Source: Planctomycetota bacterium
Lineage (GTDB): Bacteria > Planctomycetota > Planctomycetia > Pirellulales > Pirellulaceae
DNA: 64,000 bases
Direction of reading: 5' to 3'
Assembly: GCA_026692865.1 (NCBI GenBank)
Contig: JAPLNI010000031.1
Span: 1-64,000 of the forward strand
The notes beneath the pieces were generated by a model. It was not told where the DNA came from. It saw only the letters and a list, made by a program, of their open reading frames with translations, and made no database searches. Shown one piece after another: positions 1 through 10,200 of this stretch (the first letter of the stretch is position 1; every line of letters starts with the position of its first letter). Both the position numbers and the translations under genes were made by a program.

Positions 1-215
1 AATTGCCCGCAGATGACGCGGATCTACGCGGATGAAAATGGTGAGGATCTTGGGAACACTAATTGTCGCTAATCTGCACTAATGAATTTTCTGTCTCGGC
101 TGGTTTCTTCGTTGGTGAAGATAGTGCCGATTCGTGTTTAAAATTGAAAACTAGGTTGCGTGTGTGATTGAACTGCCTAAGCGTGTTTGGGATCGCCCGG
201 CAGGCGAACCCTACT

Positions 216-312
216 GAGCCGATGACGCTAGCCACGGGTGACGCGCGGCGATTGATGTTTTGAATTGTTGGAAAGCTTATCGGGGGGAACCCGGAGCTAG
301 CGCTCACGGCTC
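216..312. repeat. Palindromic element, family A (intergenic copy)
   Basis: The left arm 216-239 begins GAGCCGATGACGCTAGCC and the right arm 289-312 is its inverted counterpart ending GCTCACGGCTC. The arms are separated by about 49 bp. The same arms occur as an inverted pair in ileS (8046-8137) and as single arms at 21924-21941, 50002-50025 and 62237-62254. The architecture resembles REP/BIME-type palindromes. Confidence 0.75.
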
Positions 313-469
313 AGGGTCCTGAACTGCGGGTGACGCGCGGCGATTGATGTTGGTATTGATGGTAGGTTTGATGGGATTCGCCCGGCAGGCGAACCCTACT
401 AAAGTTTATTCGCGCAATTGGCGGGCAGTGTATTGAGCCGTTTGCCTGCGGATGAAGATGGCGATGTCG

Positions 470-550
470 GTGAATGCAATCGCCAAAGCTGATGACTTTA
501 GATGTCTTACGACATCTGCTACGAGCAGAAATACCTGTTTCTCATCTGGG
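470..550 (-). repeat. Hairpin repeat, family C (partial copy)
   Basis: The core AGATGTCTTACGACATCT (500-517) forms a 7-bp stem and is followed by GCTACGAGCAGAAA and a TTTCTCATCT tail. These match the copies at 28017-28155, 34040-34175 and 57735-57873. The distal half with the second hairpin is not clearly conserved here. Confidence 0.6.
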
Positions 551-816
551 CGATGCGATTGTGGCAACGGTAATCCGGGGCCTGGTTTCGTCCCCCAAGG
601 AGCGGCTACGGCATAACGGGTGGATTGTCAGATTTTTGTGAAGAAATTGGAGTGAATGCTTTGCTTTCTGGTTTGTTCCGCAACTAAAATCATGATAGAG
701 TTGAGTTATCGCTCTCTTGTCTACCCCAAATCGGTTAATTTTCCGTTAAGACCCTTCTCCAGTATGGCCAGTATTCGAACGGTGATTCCACCTCGAAACT
801 ACGAAAGTTCAAAATC

Positions 817-2040
817 ATGAAACGTTCGATTGCATTGAAATCTAGAGGTTTCACGCTCGTGGAATTATTGGTAGTCATCGCCATCATTGGTGTATTGGCA
901 GGGTTGCTTTTACCAGCTGTCCAACAAGCCCGTGAAGCGGGTCGTCGTATGTCTTGCGGTAATAACATCCGACAGTTGATGCTGGCCGCCGAGATGTTTT
1001 CGGGGACTTATCGAAAGTATCCGTCTGGAGTTCATCCGCGAGTGTCGATCGTCCCTCTCAATGCTGCTGCGGTTGTTCAAGTCTCCGCGCTGACCCTGAT
1101 GCTCCCCTACCTGGAACAGAACTCGATCTACAACAATTACAATCAGAAGCGAGATTGGTTTGACGCCACGCCACTGGCAGCAGGAAGTCAAAGCAATTTT
1201 TCGCTTGCGGACAACAGAATACCATTGCTCAATTGTCCGTCTTCCGTAGACCCGAATCGACGAGACGGAAATCCCGCGGATCCTGGGTCGACCATTCCTC
1301 GGGTTTATCCGACGGCTGCGTTTGTGAACGCAGGATCACCAGCAAACGGGAACTGGTCGGAGCAGTTTGCTGTCACTGACTACTCTGCAACTCTTGGTGT
1401 GAATCCACGATTAGGGCCGACCGGACTCAACTTGGTGGACGAGACCGGTCACGGTGCTTTATCACAATTTGCTAGCGCTCGTGACGCAGATATCCGAGAT
1501 GGATTGTCTAACACGATCTTCTTTGCAGAATCTGCGGGTAGACCCAACGTATACAACAAAGGCAGACGCTCTGGATCAGGACTTCTCACCAATCGCACCA
1601 GCGGTGGAGCGTGGGCTAATCCAGCGAGTGACTTTTGGGTTGACGGTTCTTCGCTGACGCCCGGGCCAAACGGTAGCTGGATCGTCTCTTTCCTCGGAGC
1701 GGGTTCGCCTGCTACATCGCCAAGTTGCGCCATCAACTGCACCAACGGTCAAGATATCCAAGGGGCTGCCTATCCGACCGGCTATCCAAGTACGGCTAGC
1801 ATTGGTGCGCCGATCGTTCCAGCAACACCTAATCCTGACCCCCTTTCGTTGAGGAGTCGTGGTACACATTACGTGCCAGGTACAGTTGGAACAAGTGAAG
1901 TCTATTCTTTCCACACCGGTGGCGCTAATTTTGTTTTCGGCGATGGATCGGTCAAGTTTATCAGCGAGCAAACTAGTATTCGCGAGTTTGCAAAACTGGT
2001 GACCCGTGACGGAGGAGAACAAGCCGAATTACCAGACTAA
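817..2040 (+). CDS. DUF1559 domain-containing, prepilin-like secreted protein
   Basis: The N-terminus is a type IV prepilin signal: a short basic leader, then RGFTLVELLVVIAIIGVLAG, with peptidase cleavage expected between G and F. After the hydrophobic helix come the QQAREAGRRMSCGNN block typical of planctomycete DUF1559 proteins and a C-terminal H-x-G-G-A-N...DGSVKFIS segment. At 407 residues it has the usual family length. DUF1559 proteins are very numerous in planctomycetes, and a pseudopilin-like export to the cell surface is assumed; the specific role is unknown. There is no strong ribosome site before the ATG. A hairpin at 2044-2078 follows the stop, so it is probably monocistronic. Confidence 0.9.
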   Translation: MKRSIALKSRGFTLVELLVVIAIIGVLAGLLLPAVQQAREAGRRMSCGNNIRQLMLAAEMFSGTYRKYPSGVHPRVSIVPLNAAAVVQVSALTLMLPYLEQNSIYNNYNQKRDWFDATPLAAGSQSNFSLADNRIPLLNCPSSVDPNRRDGNPADPGSTIPRVYPTAAFVNAGSPANGNWSEQFAVTDYSATLGVNPRLGPTGLNLVDETGHGALSQFASARDADIRDGLSNTIFFAESAGRPNVYNKGRRSGSGLLTNRTSGGAWANPASDFWVDGSSLTPGPNGSWIVSFLGAGSPATSPSCAINCTNGQDIQGAAYPTGYPSTASIGAPIVPATPNPDPLSLRSRGTHYVPGTVGTSEVYSFHTGGANFVFGDGSVKFISEQTSIREFAKLVTRDGGEQAELPD

Positions 2041-2043
2041 GCA

Positions 2044-2078
2044 TTTGGAGTGCTGTAGCTCTGGTACAGCTTTCGGGG
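2044..2078 (+). terminator. Hairpin repeat, family D, after the DUF1559 gene
   Basis: TTTGGAGTGCTG is followed by a stem GCTGTA (2052-2057)/TACAGC (2065-2070) and a CTTTCGGGG tail. It lies four bases after the stop codon. The same unit recurs at 2171-2200, 45652-45685 and 62336-62369. There is no T-tract, so termination is inferred from position and fold only. Confidence 0.55.
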
Positions 2079-2170
2079 TGACGATGTTTTGAAAAGAAAA
2101 TGTCTCGCGTGACAACTCGATCGTTTCGTTAGCGCAGACTTTTATGATTGACTACCGATAGATAAGTCTT

Positions 2171-2200
2171 AAAGCTGCGACTAGTCACAGCACTCCAAAG
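2171..2200 (-). terminator. Hairpin repeat, family D, overlapping the end of a gene
   Basis: On the minus strand the unit reads CTTTGGAGTGCTGTGAC and then TAGTCGCAGCTTT. The 16-bp near-palindrome at 2175-2190 contains the TGA stop (2185-2187) of the upstream minus-strand gene, so the last codons (LFGVL) and the stop derive from the repeat. Confidence 0.6.
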
Positions 2201-5178
2201 AGGTATCGTTTTAGTTGGCGGTGATAGTGGGCTTCGCGGGGGGCTAGTTTCTGGCATTGTCGGGCTATCTCGATTGCTCGAGAACGATTGCCGAGCCGGA
2301 ATTCAACTTCTCCTAGAGTATCGAGATACATGTGATCGTCGACTAGTATTTCTGTGACCCGGGTACTGAGTTGCTTGGCGCGTTCTAACCGGTAATCCAA
2401 GTTGGCATAAAGCCATGCGACGTTGTTTCCGACGAGCGTATCATCAGGGAAAAGCTTTAAATGATTTTCGAGTGGATCTGCATAGAGTCTTATCCACGAT
2501 TCGACTTTTTCAGGCTCGAATTTCAAGCGTGCTACCGGGATCAATTCGAGTAGCGTTTCAATTTGGTCCGGATTTGCTCGCCAGCATTTTTCTACTGCTT
2601 CATTGGCCGACTTCCAGTCCCCCGAATCGATTGCTAGTCGCGCTTCTAATCGATGGAGTCGCTCGATAATGAACAAGCAGTAGTGAAAATCAGGGACGCG
2701 AATTGGATAGGCATTTAATCGGCTCCACAAATGAAGACGACCTGCATGAAGACTATCCTGGAGCGTTTGAAGCATCTCGGCTTCATTCAACTTGGGTTGT
2801 TCACGATCTTGATCGATGATTCGTTGTTGAGCATAAAACCATTGCGAGGAAAGAAACCAATAGTTCGGATGAGTAATCGACATGGAAAGGCTGGTCGCTT
2901 TCGAGACACTTGCATAAGCCGAATAAAGTTTCGATTGATCCAGTCGTTGCTGAACTCCGTACATGATTTCAGGAGTAAGTGGGGTCGTCTTTGCAAGTTG
3001 ATCGAGATCCATTGCGAGCTCGCGATTCCCAAGTCGTCGAAGACAATCCGCGCGATAGATCATCGATCCAACATCAGGTTCTGCTTTGTGAAGGATTGCG
3101 GTCACTGCTTGAAGGCGTAAGAGATCTTTTTTCGCTTCGTAGATCTCTTGAAGGATTTGTAGGTATTCGACTAAGCCATTCGTACGAAGCTCTTCGCGTG
3201 TGTAATGCAAATTGGGTTCGTAAACTGATGGGAGCGAGGCAAGTGATCGTGTAGTTTTCTCGACAATCGCGATTGGCAAGAGAGCTTCGATCCACTGCTG
3301 GGCGAGATCGTAACGCGAATGCTCGATAGCCAGCCGAGCGAGCTGAAATGGAAGTTCTGATTCGCTAAGCTCGCGTTTCGACTTTGGTAAAATTTTTGAT
3401 GCGATCCGAGCAAAGCCACCGACATCCCAACGACCGCTCCAGTCGTCGGGTGCGAGGCCCCAAGCAAAGCGTTCGAGGTCTTTGGAAGCTTGAATTCGAT
3501 TCCCATTTCGTTCTGACGAAAAAGCCATCAACACATCCCAAACGATCGGTGTCAAGTTTGGAAAAGTGAGTGAGGGATACAGTTCGTCGAGCACGGCCTG
3601 CTGAAGTTCGTCCGACACACTGTCTTCAACCAATGTCTGAAACTGCTTCAGCGCGAGCGGGCGGCGGTGATGAAGCAGCCAAGTGCGCATGACCACTTTC
3701 CACCGTGAGCGTTGATCATCATCGGATGTGTCGTGTCGGCTGGCGTTTGCATCAGACTTCGCGGACTCGCCATGCGAATTAGGATCGGTTGCCCAAAGGA
3801 TCACGGCATCATCGACTAGTCGCGCGTGGTCTGGTTTGCCGATTCGCGCCAAGAGCGATCCGACTTCGGCAAGCTTCTTGGTTCTGGAGATATCTTCTTC
3901 TGAGTTGCGCACCTCTTTGGCTAGCTCCGTATTCAACCATGCTTCCACGGCTTGCAGTTCGATCGGTTCATTCGTTGCGGAACCGTCGGAGTTTTCTGAA
4001 ACTTTCATTCCGAGGACACGAAACGCGGGGATGATTTTTTCTTGAACCCAATAGGTTGCAAAGGCTTCATCGGGCATCCGTTTTTCGAGGATCGTGATCG
4101 CTTGATCCGGTCGACCGCCGACTGCCAAAGCCAACGTAATTCCTTCGACGTCTGTGAGTTCTAAACCGGGGTCTCCGATAGCGTTCAAGAGTTGGTCAGC
4201 AATCTCAACGCGACCGCTCCACTGTGCAAGTAATGCTTCCTTCGCGCGTTCGATTGCTTGGATGCCTCCCGAGATCGATCGCGGCTTGAGCTTTAAATTT
4301 TCCGAGTTCGTCGCGAGTCCCAAACGAGTTGCAAAAGTCGGAACGAGATCCCATCGAGCGGCTCGAAGTGCGATGTCTTCGGCAGCAGCGAATTGCTGAT
4401 GTTGAATGGCTTGGGAAATCGCTTCTTCTGCTTGCGAGTGGACTTCCAGCTCAAGCAGCTTTTCTTTTGGAACAGAGTTGCGTTGTTGGAGTGTCGGTAG
4501 CTCGCCGGCTTTGGGTTGCGTGGGGACGGAGTCGACTGCGTAAATTGGAGCGCGAGCAAGTTCGTCGAAGCCGTGCGTCTTCCATTGAAGCCTCGCAGAC
4601 GCGGCAGCGTTGGGTTCCCAAAGTTGGTCGACCAAGGCGGGAATCAATTCGTACTTGGAATCATCCCATGCAAGTGTTAGGAGCTCGATTCGCAGTGACG
4701 ACGATTCTTCGGGTTCGCTATGCATGCGCAGTCGATCTTCGGGCGAAAGCATCGAAAGGAGAGCCATCAGATCGCTCCATCGACTTTCTCGTGCGAGTCG
4801 AACAACTGTCTGAAGATCGCCGCTTCGCATACGAGCCAAGTTATCGATCATCTGAGCGGCCGTCTCCGGCGAAGCATCCATGCGTTGCAACAGCTTCAAC
4901 CAATTCCGGAGAGCGATCTCGGATGGACCGCGCGGCGGCGATTGCTCGAAGAGTCGATCGAGCTCTTGCGGTGGAAGTTTCCAGAGCTCTTGAAAGGCTT
5001 GCTTGCGTTGGCTGTACTGAGAGGACGAAAGATCGGCTAGCAAGTCGCTCACGGATCTCTCTTGAGGAGTCGCCCGGTTTTTTTCTTGAGCTGCAGAGTT
5101 TTCGAGAGCACTCGCAAGCGAGCTCCACGGAAGGCACAGCAAGACGGCGAAGGCCAAGCGGCGAATTCGAAAATCCAT
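2185..5178 (-). CDS. Large secreted TPR-like protein of unknown function
   Basis: I do not recognise a named family. The chosen ATG at 5178 gives a 997-residue protein with a clear signal peptide (MDFRIRRLAFAVLLCLPW...ASALE). The frame stays open to 5400, but that would overlap the divergent gene at 5263 and add 74 residues of non-signal sequence. The mature part is helical, with repeated A/L-rich helix pairs. The last 150 residues look like tetratricopeptide repeats (for example NNVAWLYANLDYRLERAKQL). A periplasmic scaffold role is possible but is inference. The C-terminus and stop codon are supplied by a hairpin repeat shared with other loci. It is divergent from the beta-propeller gene across 84 bp. 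Confidence 0.75.
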   Translation of the reverse strand: MDFRIRRLAFAVLLCLPWSSLASALENSAAQEKNRATPQERSVSDLLADLSSSQYSQRKQAFQELWKLPPQELDRLFEQSPPRGPSEIALRNWLKLLQRMDASPETAAQMIDNLARMRSGDLQTVVRLARESRWSDLMALLSMLSPEDRLRMHSEPEESSSLRIELLTLAWDDSKYELIPALVDQLWEPNAAASARLQWKTHGFDELARAPIYAVDSVPTQPKAGELPTLQQRNSVPKEKLLELEVHSQAEEAISQAIQHQQFAAAEDIALRAARWDLVPTFATRLGLATNSENLKLKPRSISGGIQAIERAKEALLAQWSGRVEIADQLLNAIGDPGLELTDVEGITLALAVGGRPDQAITILEKRMPDEAFATYWVQEKIIPAFRVLGMKVSENSDGSATNEPIELQAVEAWLNTELAKEVRNSEEDISRTKKLAEVGSLLARIGKPDHARLVDDAVILWATDPNSHGESAKSDANASRHDTSDDDQRSRWKVVMRTWLLHHRRPLALKQFQTLVEDSVSDELQQAVLDELYPSLTFPNLTPIVWDVLMAFSSERNGNRIQASKDLERFAWGLAPDDWSGRWDVGGFARIASKILPKSKRELSESELPFQLARLAIEHSRYDLAQQWIEALLPIAIVEKTTRSLASLPSVYEPNLHYTREELRTNGLVEYLQILQEIYEAKKDLLRLQAVTAILHKAEPDVGSMIYRADCLRRLGNRELAMDLDQLAKTTPLTPEIMYGVQQRLDQSKLYSAYASVSKATSLSMSITHPNYWFLSSQWFYAQQRIIDQDREQPKLNEAEMLQTLQDSLHAGRLHLWSRLNAYPIRVPDFHYCLFIIERLHRLEARLAIDSGDWKSANEAVEKCWRANPDQIETLLELIPVARLKFEPEKVESWIRLYADPLENHLKLFPDDTLVGNNVAWLYANLDYRLERAKQLSTRVTEILVDDHMYLDTLGEVEFRLGNRSRAIEIARQCQKLAPREAHYHRQLKRYLFGVL

Positions 5179-5262
5179 TTTTGTTTTGGCGACTGCTGAT
5201 TGACCGGGCGACATGTTATAATCCAGCGGCAGGCACTTCATTTTTAACGAGGATAAAGCAGA

Positions 5263-6570
5263 ATGTTTTTCAACAGACTCGAGAGTGGATTCATCAGTAT
5301 AAGCGGTCGTCGATCGGTCGCGGTAATTTTTAGTACTTTCGTGCTCGCTCTTTTCGCTTGGTTGGATGTCTCCGCGAGAGCCGAATCGGATTCCTTGCAT
5401 TGGCGTGGACCAAGTGCGAATGGCAATGTTGGCAAAGGAGTATTTCCTACGAAATGGTCTGACGCGAGCGTGCTTTGGAAAGTTGACTTGAACGGCCGAG
5501 GCGGATCGACACCGATTGTGGTCGCGAACCAGATTGTTTTGACTGCGGGTATCGAAGGCAAAAACAACTTACTCTCTTTTGACCTCTCAGGGAAAGAGCT
5601 TTGGAAAACTGCGTTAGGTGAAGAACGTCCTGGCAAGCACAAGAAGGCCTCGGGAAGCAATTCTTCGCCGATCTCTGATGGACAGCATGTTTATGCGTAC
5701 TTCAAAAGTGGTGACTTGGCGTGTTGCGATTTGAAGGGCAAAGTAATTTGGCAACGAAACATCCAAACCGACTTGGGTGAAGATACTCTCTGGTGGGATC
5801 TTGGGACATCGCCTGTTTTGACGGATGATTGTGTCGTGGTCGCTGTCATGCAGACTGGTCCAAGTTTTCTGGTTGCCTTCGACAAGAAGACAGGCGAGCA
5901 AAAATGGTTGACCAAGCGAGAGATGGACGTGAATTCTGAATCGAACCAGGCGTACACGACGCCGGTGATCGCCGACACCAAAGAAGGTAAGATCCTGCTG
6001 ACGCTCGGAGCGGATTACGTGACGGCTCATTTGGCAAGCAACGGTAAGTATCTTTGGAAGGTTGGGAGCTTTAATCCAACCAATCACCAGTATTTCCGAA
6101 GCATCGCTTCGCCCGTCGTCGTGGGAGAGATGGTTATTTGTCCTTATGCTCGTGGTGCGAATTTGAGTGGCGTCCTGTACGGTTCGGGAGTCGCCGATGA
6201 AGCTCGATTGGCTTGGCAAAGAACGGACATCGGCTCTGATGTTCCAACGCCGGTATATGCGGGAGAGCGGGCTTACATTTGTGGGGATAAAGGGGAAATC
6301 ACCTGCATTGAAGCGAGCTCTGGAAAAACCCTTTGGACGCATTCGCTTCCCAAAAATCGAAATGCCTTCAGTGCCTCGCCCGTCCTGGCCGGTGGCAACC
6401 TGTACTGCCTTCGCGAAGACGGTTTGACTTTTGTCATTCGTGACGCAGATCAGTTTGAGCTGGTTTCCGAGAATCAACTGGATACCAATACTGTGTCGAC
6501 GCCTGTCGCCATTGACGGAAAAATCTTGATTCGCTCGTTCGATTCCCTTTATTGCATCGCGAATCCCTAG
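5263..6570 (+). CDS. PQQ-type beta-propeller protein (BamB-like)
   Basis: This is a 435-residue exported protein with an N-terminal hydrophobic signal/anchor (about residues 18-40) and the opening WRGPSANG motif typical of planctomycete PQQ-like repeat proteins. Repeated blades end in G-x-x-x-W-K (LSGKELWK, LKGKVIWQ, ASNGKYLWK, SSGKTLWTH), consistent with a seven- or eight-bladed propeller. The family resembles BamB but these planctomycete proteins are usually called outer membrane assembly protein-like without proof, and no PQQ enzyme active site is evident. GAGGA lies upstream of the ATG. It is divergent from the TPR-like gene. A second protein of this type lies at 13274-14755. Confidence 0.85.
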   Translation: MFFNRLESGFISISGRRSVAVIFSTFVLALFAWLDVSARAESDSLHWRGPSANGNVGKGVFPTKWSDASVLWKVDLNGRGGSTPIVVANQIVLTAGIEGKNNLLSFDLSGKELWKTALGEERPGKHKKASGSNSSPISDGQHVYAYFKSGDLACCDLKGKVIWQRNIQTDLGEDTLWWDLGTSPVLTDDCVVVAVMQTGPSFLVAFDKKTGEQKWLTKREMDVNSESNQAYTTPVIADTKEGKILLTLGADYVTAHLASNGKYLWKVGSFNPTNHQYFRSIASPVVVGEMVICPYARGANLSGVLYGSGVADEARLAWQRTDIGSDVPTPVYAGERAYICGDKGEITCIEASSGKTLWTHSLPKNRNAFSASPVLAGGNLYCLREDGLTFVIRDADQFELVSENQLDTNTVSTPVAIDGKILIRSFDSLYCIANP

Positions 6571-6803
6571 GATTTCGAAGGGTTGACAGGACTGTTTCTA
6601 CCAGCCAATCTATGGGGCAGGTGGAAGGTTACGAAGGATTGACGACTCCACGAATAAAACTGAATTCAGAGTCCGGTCTTCCGAGGTCGGGCTTTCGGGC
6701 TCTGGGTGTCAATCGATTCACTACAGTCTTGAAGAGGAAAACCTTGCCAAATTCCCTTTTGGAAGATCAAACAAACACTTGCAAGTTGCTGCTCGAGCCG
6801 CTG

Positions 6804-7139
6804 ATGGACGATATTCCATCAGTGAACTCGGACCGTTTGCGCGAGCAAGATTGGTACGAGCAAGCCCTCCAAACTGAAGCTCCTATTCGAGCTCCTCGCG
6901 CCTCCTGGAGCGAAGATGACGACGAAGATGTTGTAGACGACGTTGAAACCGAAGACGAGGTAGAAACAGATCCGTTTGACGACTTCGATGAAGAAGATTT
7001 TGACGATGACTTCGACGACGATTTCGAAGAAGAATTGGAAGACGAATACGAAATCGAACCAGCCGACGACGGTGCGGTAGTCGAATCCTTTGAGGAAGAG
7101 GAAGACAACGAAGAAGACGAGGAAGAGGATATCGATTAA
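6804..7139 (+). CDS. Highly acidic small protein
   Basis: Unrecognised. From the ATG at 6804 it is 111 residues, and the last 75 are almost continuous Asp/Glu with hydrophobic spacers (FDDFDEEDFDDDFDDDF type). It has no signal peptide. The frame is open upstream to 6552; a TTG at 6744 preceded by AAGAGGAAA is a credible alternative start adding 20 residues. Short acidic proteins of this kind are seen in planctomycetes without a known role; ion or basic-protein binding would be a guess. The strong codon bias for GAx produces Ser- and Arg-rich shadow frames on the other strand. It lies 150 bp upstream of ileS. Confidence 0.6.
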   Translation: MDDIPSVNSDRLREQDWYEQALQTEAPIRAPRASWSEDDDEDVVDDVETEDEVETDPFDDFDEEDFDDDFDDDFEEELEDEYEIEPADDGAVVESFEEEEDNEEDEEEDID

Positions 7140-7289
7140 GGGCTTCCTCGTTTTCGAACCCAAAGCTCGCCTTAACTCGGCATAATCGATCATCGCCCTG
7201 CATCCATTCTCACAACCCCCCTCTCAAAACCTACGGGCGAGATGCCTGTGCCAAAGCGAATCTGATAAACACGAAAGTAGTAAGAGCCA

Positions 7290-10200
7290 GTGACTGGGTT
7301 TCAAGCCGTTGGAACGAACGCGAAATTTCCTGAACTCGAAGAAGGCATTCTTCAATTCTGGAAAGACAACCATATCTACAAACAATCGTTGGAGCTGCGT
7401 AAAGATGGCCCGTCGTTTGTCTTTTACGAAGGCCCACCCACAGCAAACGGTCTTCCGCATCCTGGGCATTGCTTAACACGTGCTATTAAAGATGTTTTCC
7501 CCCGCTATAAAACCATGCGAGGCTATCGCTGTCTTCGCAAAGCCGGTTGGGATACGCACGGTCTACCGGTTGAAGTCGAAGTCTGTAAAGAGCTCGGCAT
7601 CCATGGCAAATCCGAGATCGAAAAATACGGCATCGAACCGTTCATCCAACGCTGTCAACAAAGCGTCTGGCGTTACATGCAGGAATGGGAACGACTGACC
7701 GAACGTATTGGCTTTTGGATCGATCTTTCAGAAGCGTATGTCACTTATCATCAAAGCTACATTGAAAGTATTTGGTGGTCGCTGAAAAGTCTTTTTGATC
7801 GTGGTTTACTGTATCGAGGTCATAAGATTGTTTGGTGGTGGGCTCAGGGTGGTACTGCCCTCTCTGCCGGAGAAGTCGGACAAGGCTATCGAGAAGTGGC
7901 TGATCCAAGTGTATACGTTAAATTCCCGCTTGAAGAAGACCCGTCGCTATCGCTGCTGGTTTGGACCACCACGCCGTGGACTCTGCCAAGCAATCAATTC
8001 GCCGCAGTCAACCCAGACCTAACCTACGCAATCTGCTCCTTCCCTGAGCCGACGGCGCTAGCCGCGGGTACGGACGCCCCATCAACTGCCACCTCGAACG
8101 TCAATGCAAACACGCCCGCGGCTAGCGTCGACGGCTCACGGATCATCGTTGCTCAAGCACTCGTACAGTCCCTCTCGGACAAACTCAAGCGACCACTTGC
8201 GATTGATTCACTCATCTCCGGTAGCGAGCTGGTTGGCAAGTATTACAAGCCGCCGATGGACTACTACTACGGAAAATCAAAAGCAGAAGTAGGGACACTC
8301 AAAGCGGGTGGCCAGCAACGACCCTCTTGGCGAATCGTACCAGCTGATTTCGTCACAATCGATTCGGGAACCGGTGCAGTTCATATGGCTCCCGCGTTTG
8401 GCGAGGCGGACTATGACGTTCTGAACCAACAGAAACTGCTCTTCGTCGATGGTGAAGCGCCTCCGCTTATCTGTGCCGTCGACTCGGAAGGCAAGTTCAC
8501 TTCGGATTGCCCCGATTATCAAGGCATATGGGTCAAAGATGCAGACAAGCTAATCGTACGTCGGCTTCGCGAAGAAGGCTCGCTGCTGCACTTCGAGCAG
8601 TATGTCCACGATTACCCGTTTTGCTGGCGAGCCGAAGCGGACCCACTGATTCAATACCCGCGTGAAAGCTGGTTCGTTCGGACCACACAGTTTCGCGATT
8701 CGATGCTCGAGAACAACTCGAAGATTCGATGGATGCCAGAGCATATTCGCGATGGCCGCTTTGGTAACTTTCTGGCTTCCAATGTCGATTGGGCTCTCTC
8801 GCGTGAACGCTACTGGGGAACGCCTTTGCCGATCTGGGTTTGTGAAGCCACAAGCAAGATGGATGCCGTCGCGAGCTATGACGAGCTGCTGAAAAAACCG
8901 GGTATCACTGGGACCGAAGTTTGGTTGAAGGCCAAAGCCGCAAACCCAGAGCTCGTTGAAGATTTGAAAGTGCATAAGCCCTACATCGACGCGGTGACCT
9001 ACGACTCACCGTTCAGCAAGGGATCTCGTATGACACGAGTCACTGAAGTCATCGACTGCTGGTACGACAGCGGTGCCATGCCGTTTGCACAGTGGGGCTA
9101 CCCTCACAAGAATCATGAACAATTTGCAGATCAGTTCCCGGCTGACTTTATTAGCGAAGCAATCGATCAAACTCGAGGCTGGTTCTACAGCCAGCTCGCT
9201 ATCAGCACGATGGTGTTCGGGCCAACGCCAAAAGCTCTCGCTCATTCGCTAGAACAAATCGATGCACAGAAGCCAACTGATGCGCCCAAGCAGAACTTCG
9301 TACAAAATACAGACCAAGGGCAACGTGACTTTCCGCATCCGTTCAAAAACTGTATCGTCTTGGGCTTGATGCTTGCCGAGTGGTACGAAAGCAAGGACGC
9401 CAAACAACGCTTCCTCACCGAAGAAGAAGCCAAAGACGCCTGCGGAAAAGACTATGTATCCAAGTCGGGAAAGATGAGTAAGTCGCTTCGGAATTACCGA
9501 AGCCCCAATGAAATATTTGATCGCTTTGGTGCAGATGCGCTGCGTTGGTACTTCTATGCAAACCAACCCCCCTGGAACTCGATTCTTTATAGCGAACGAG
9601 CCATCCGCGATAGCATCCCCGAGTTTCTGTTGCGACTCTGGAATGTGTTTAGCTTCTTCACAATCTATGCCGAGATGGATGGATTTAGTGGGCCTGCGGA
9701 TATCTCTGCTAAGCTCGACCAACTGACCCCCGAAGAATTGTCGCAATCACCAACGTATCGTCCAATCGCCGATCGAAGCGAACTCGATCGATGGATGCTC
9801 AGCGAAGTCGCGGCGGCTACCGAAGATGTTATCGCTAAGATGGACTCGTTCGATAGCTACGGCGCATGCCAAGTCATCAGCCAACTCGTCGACAGCTTAA
9901 GCAACTGGTACGTACGCCGCAGCCGAAGTCGCTACTGGTCTTCAGACAAGAAATCAACTGACAAGATCGATGCCTATTGGACACTTTACGAAAGCTTGCT
10001 GACGATCAGCAAGTTAATCGCTCCGTTTGTCCCATTCATGGCCGAATCGATTTGGCAACAACTGACCAAACCAGTTGGTTCGCAAGTCCGAACAAGCGTT
10101 CATTTGTGTGATTATCCAACTGCGGATGCATCGATTGTCGATCGACAACTGGGCGTTCGAATGAAGCTGTTGCGAGAGATCTCGTCGATCGGTCGTTCCG

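Larger units (their letters stand above)
1..816. other. Non-coding, repeat-rich left end
   Basis: No convincing gene is seen here; the short open frames lie over repeats. Positions 4-38 resemble the left end of the GCCCGCGAAT inverted-repeat element found at 12205. A GAGCCG/GGCTC palindromic element covers 216-312. Two direct repeat pairs surround it: GCCCGGCAGGCGAACCCTAC at about 195-214 and 381-400, and GGGTGACGCGCGGCGATTGA at 236-255 and 328-347. A hairpin repeat with AGATGTCTTACGACATCT lies at 500-517. The stretch from about 550 to 816 shows nothing further except the upstream region of the DUF1559 gene. Confidence 0.6.

Noticed and set aside
59-307. An 82-codon minus-strand open frame at the left end
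   Set aside because: It runs through repeat family A and the direct repeats, with no protein features.
4329-5333. A 334-codon plus-strand open frame
   Set aside because: It is antisense to the signal-peptide-bearing TPR-like gene, and its composition is Arg/Ser-rich, as expected of a shadow frame.
6767-7203. Ser-rich and Arg-rich minus-strand open frames
   Set aside because: They are complements of the Asp/Glu-rich gene at 6804-7139.
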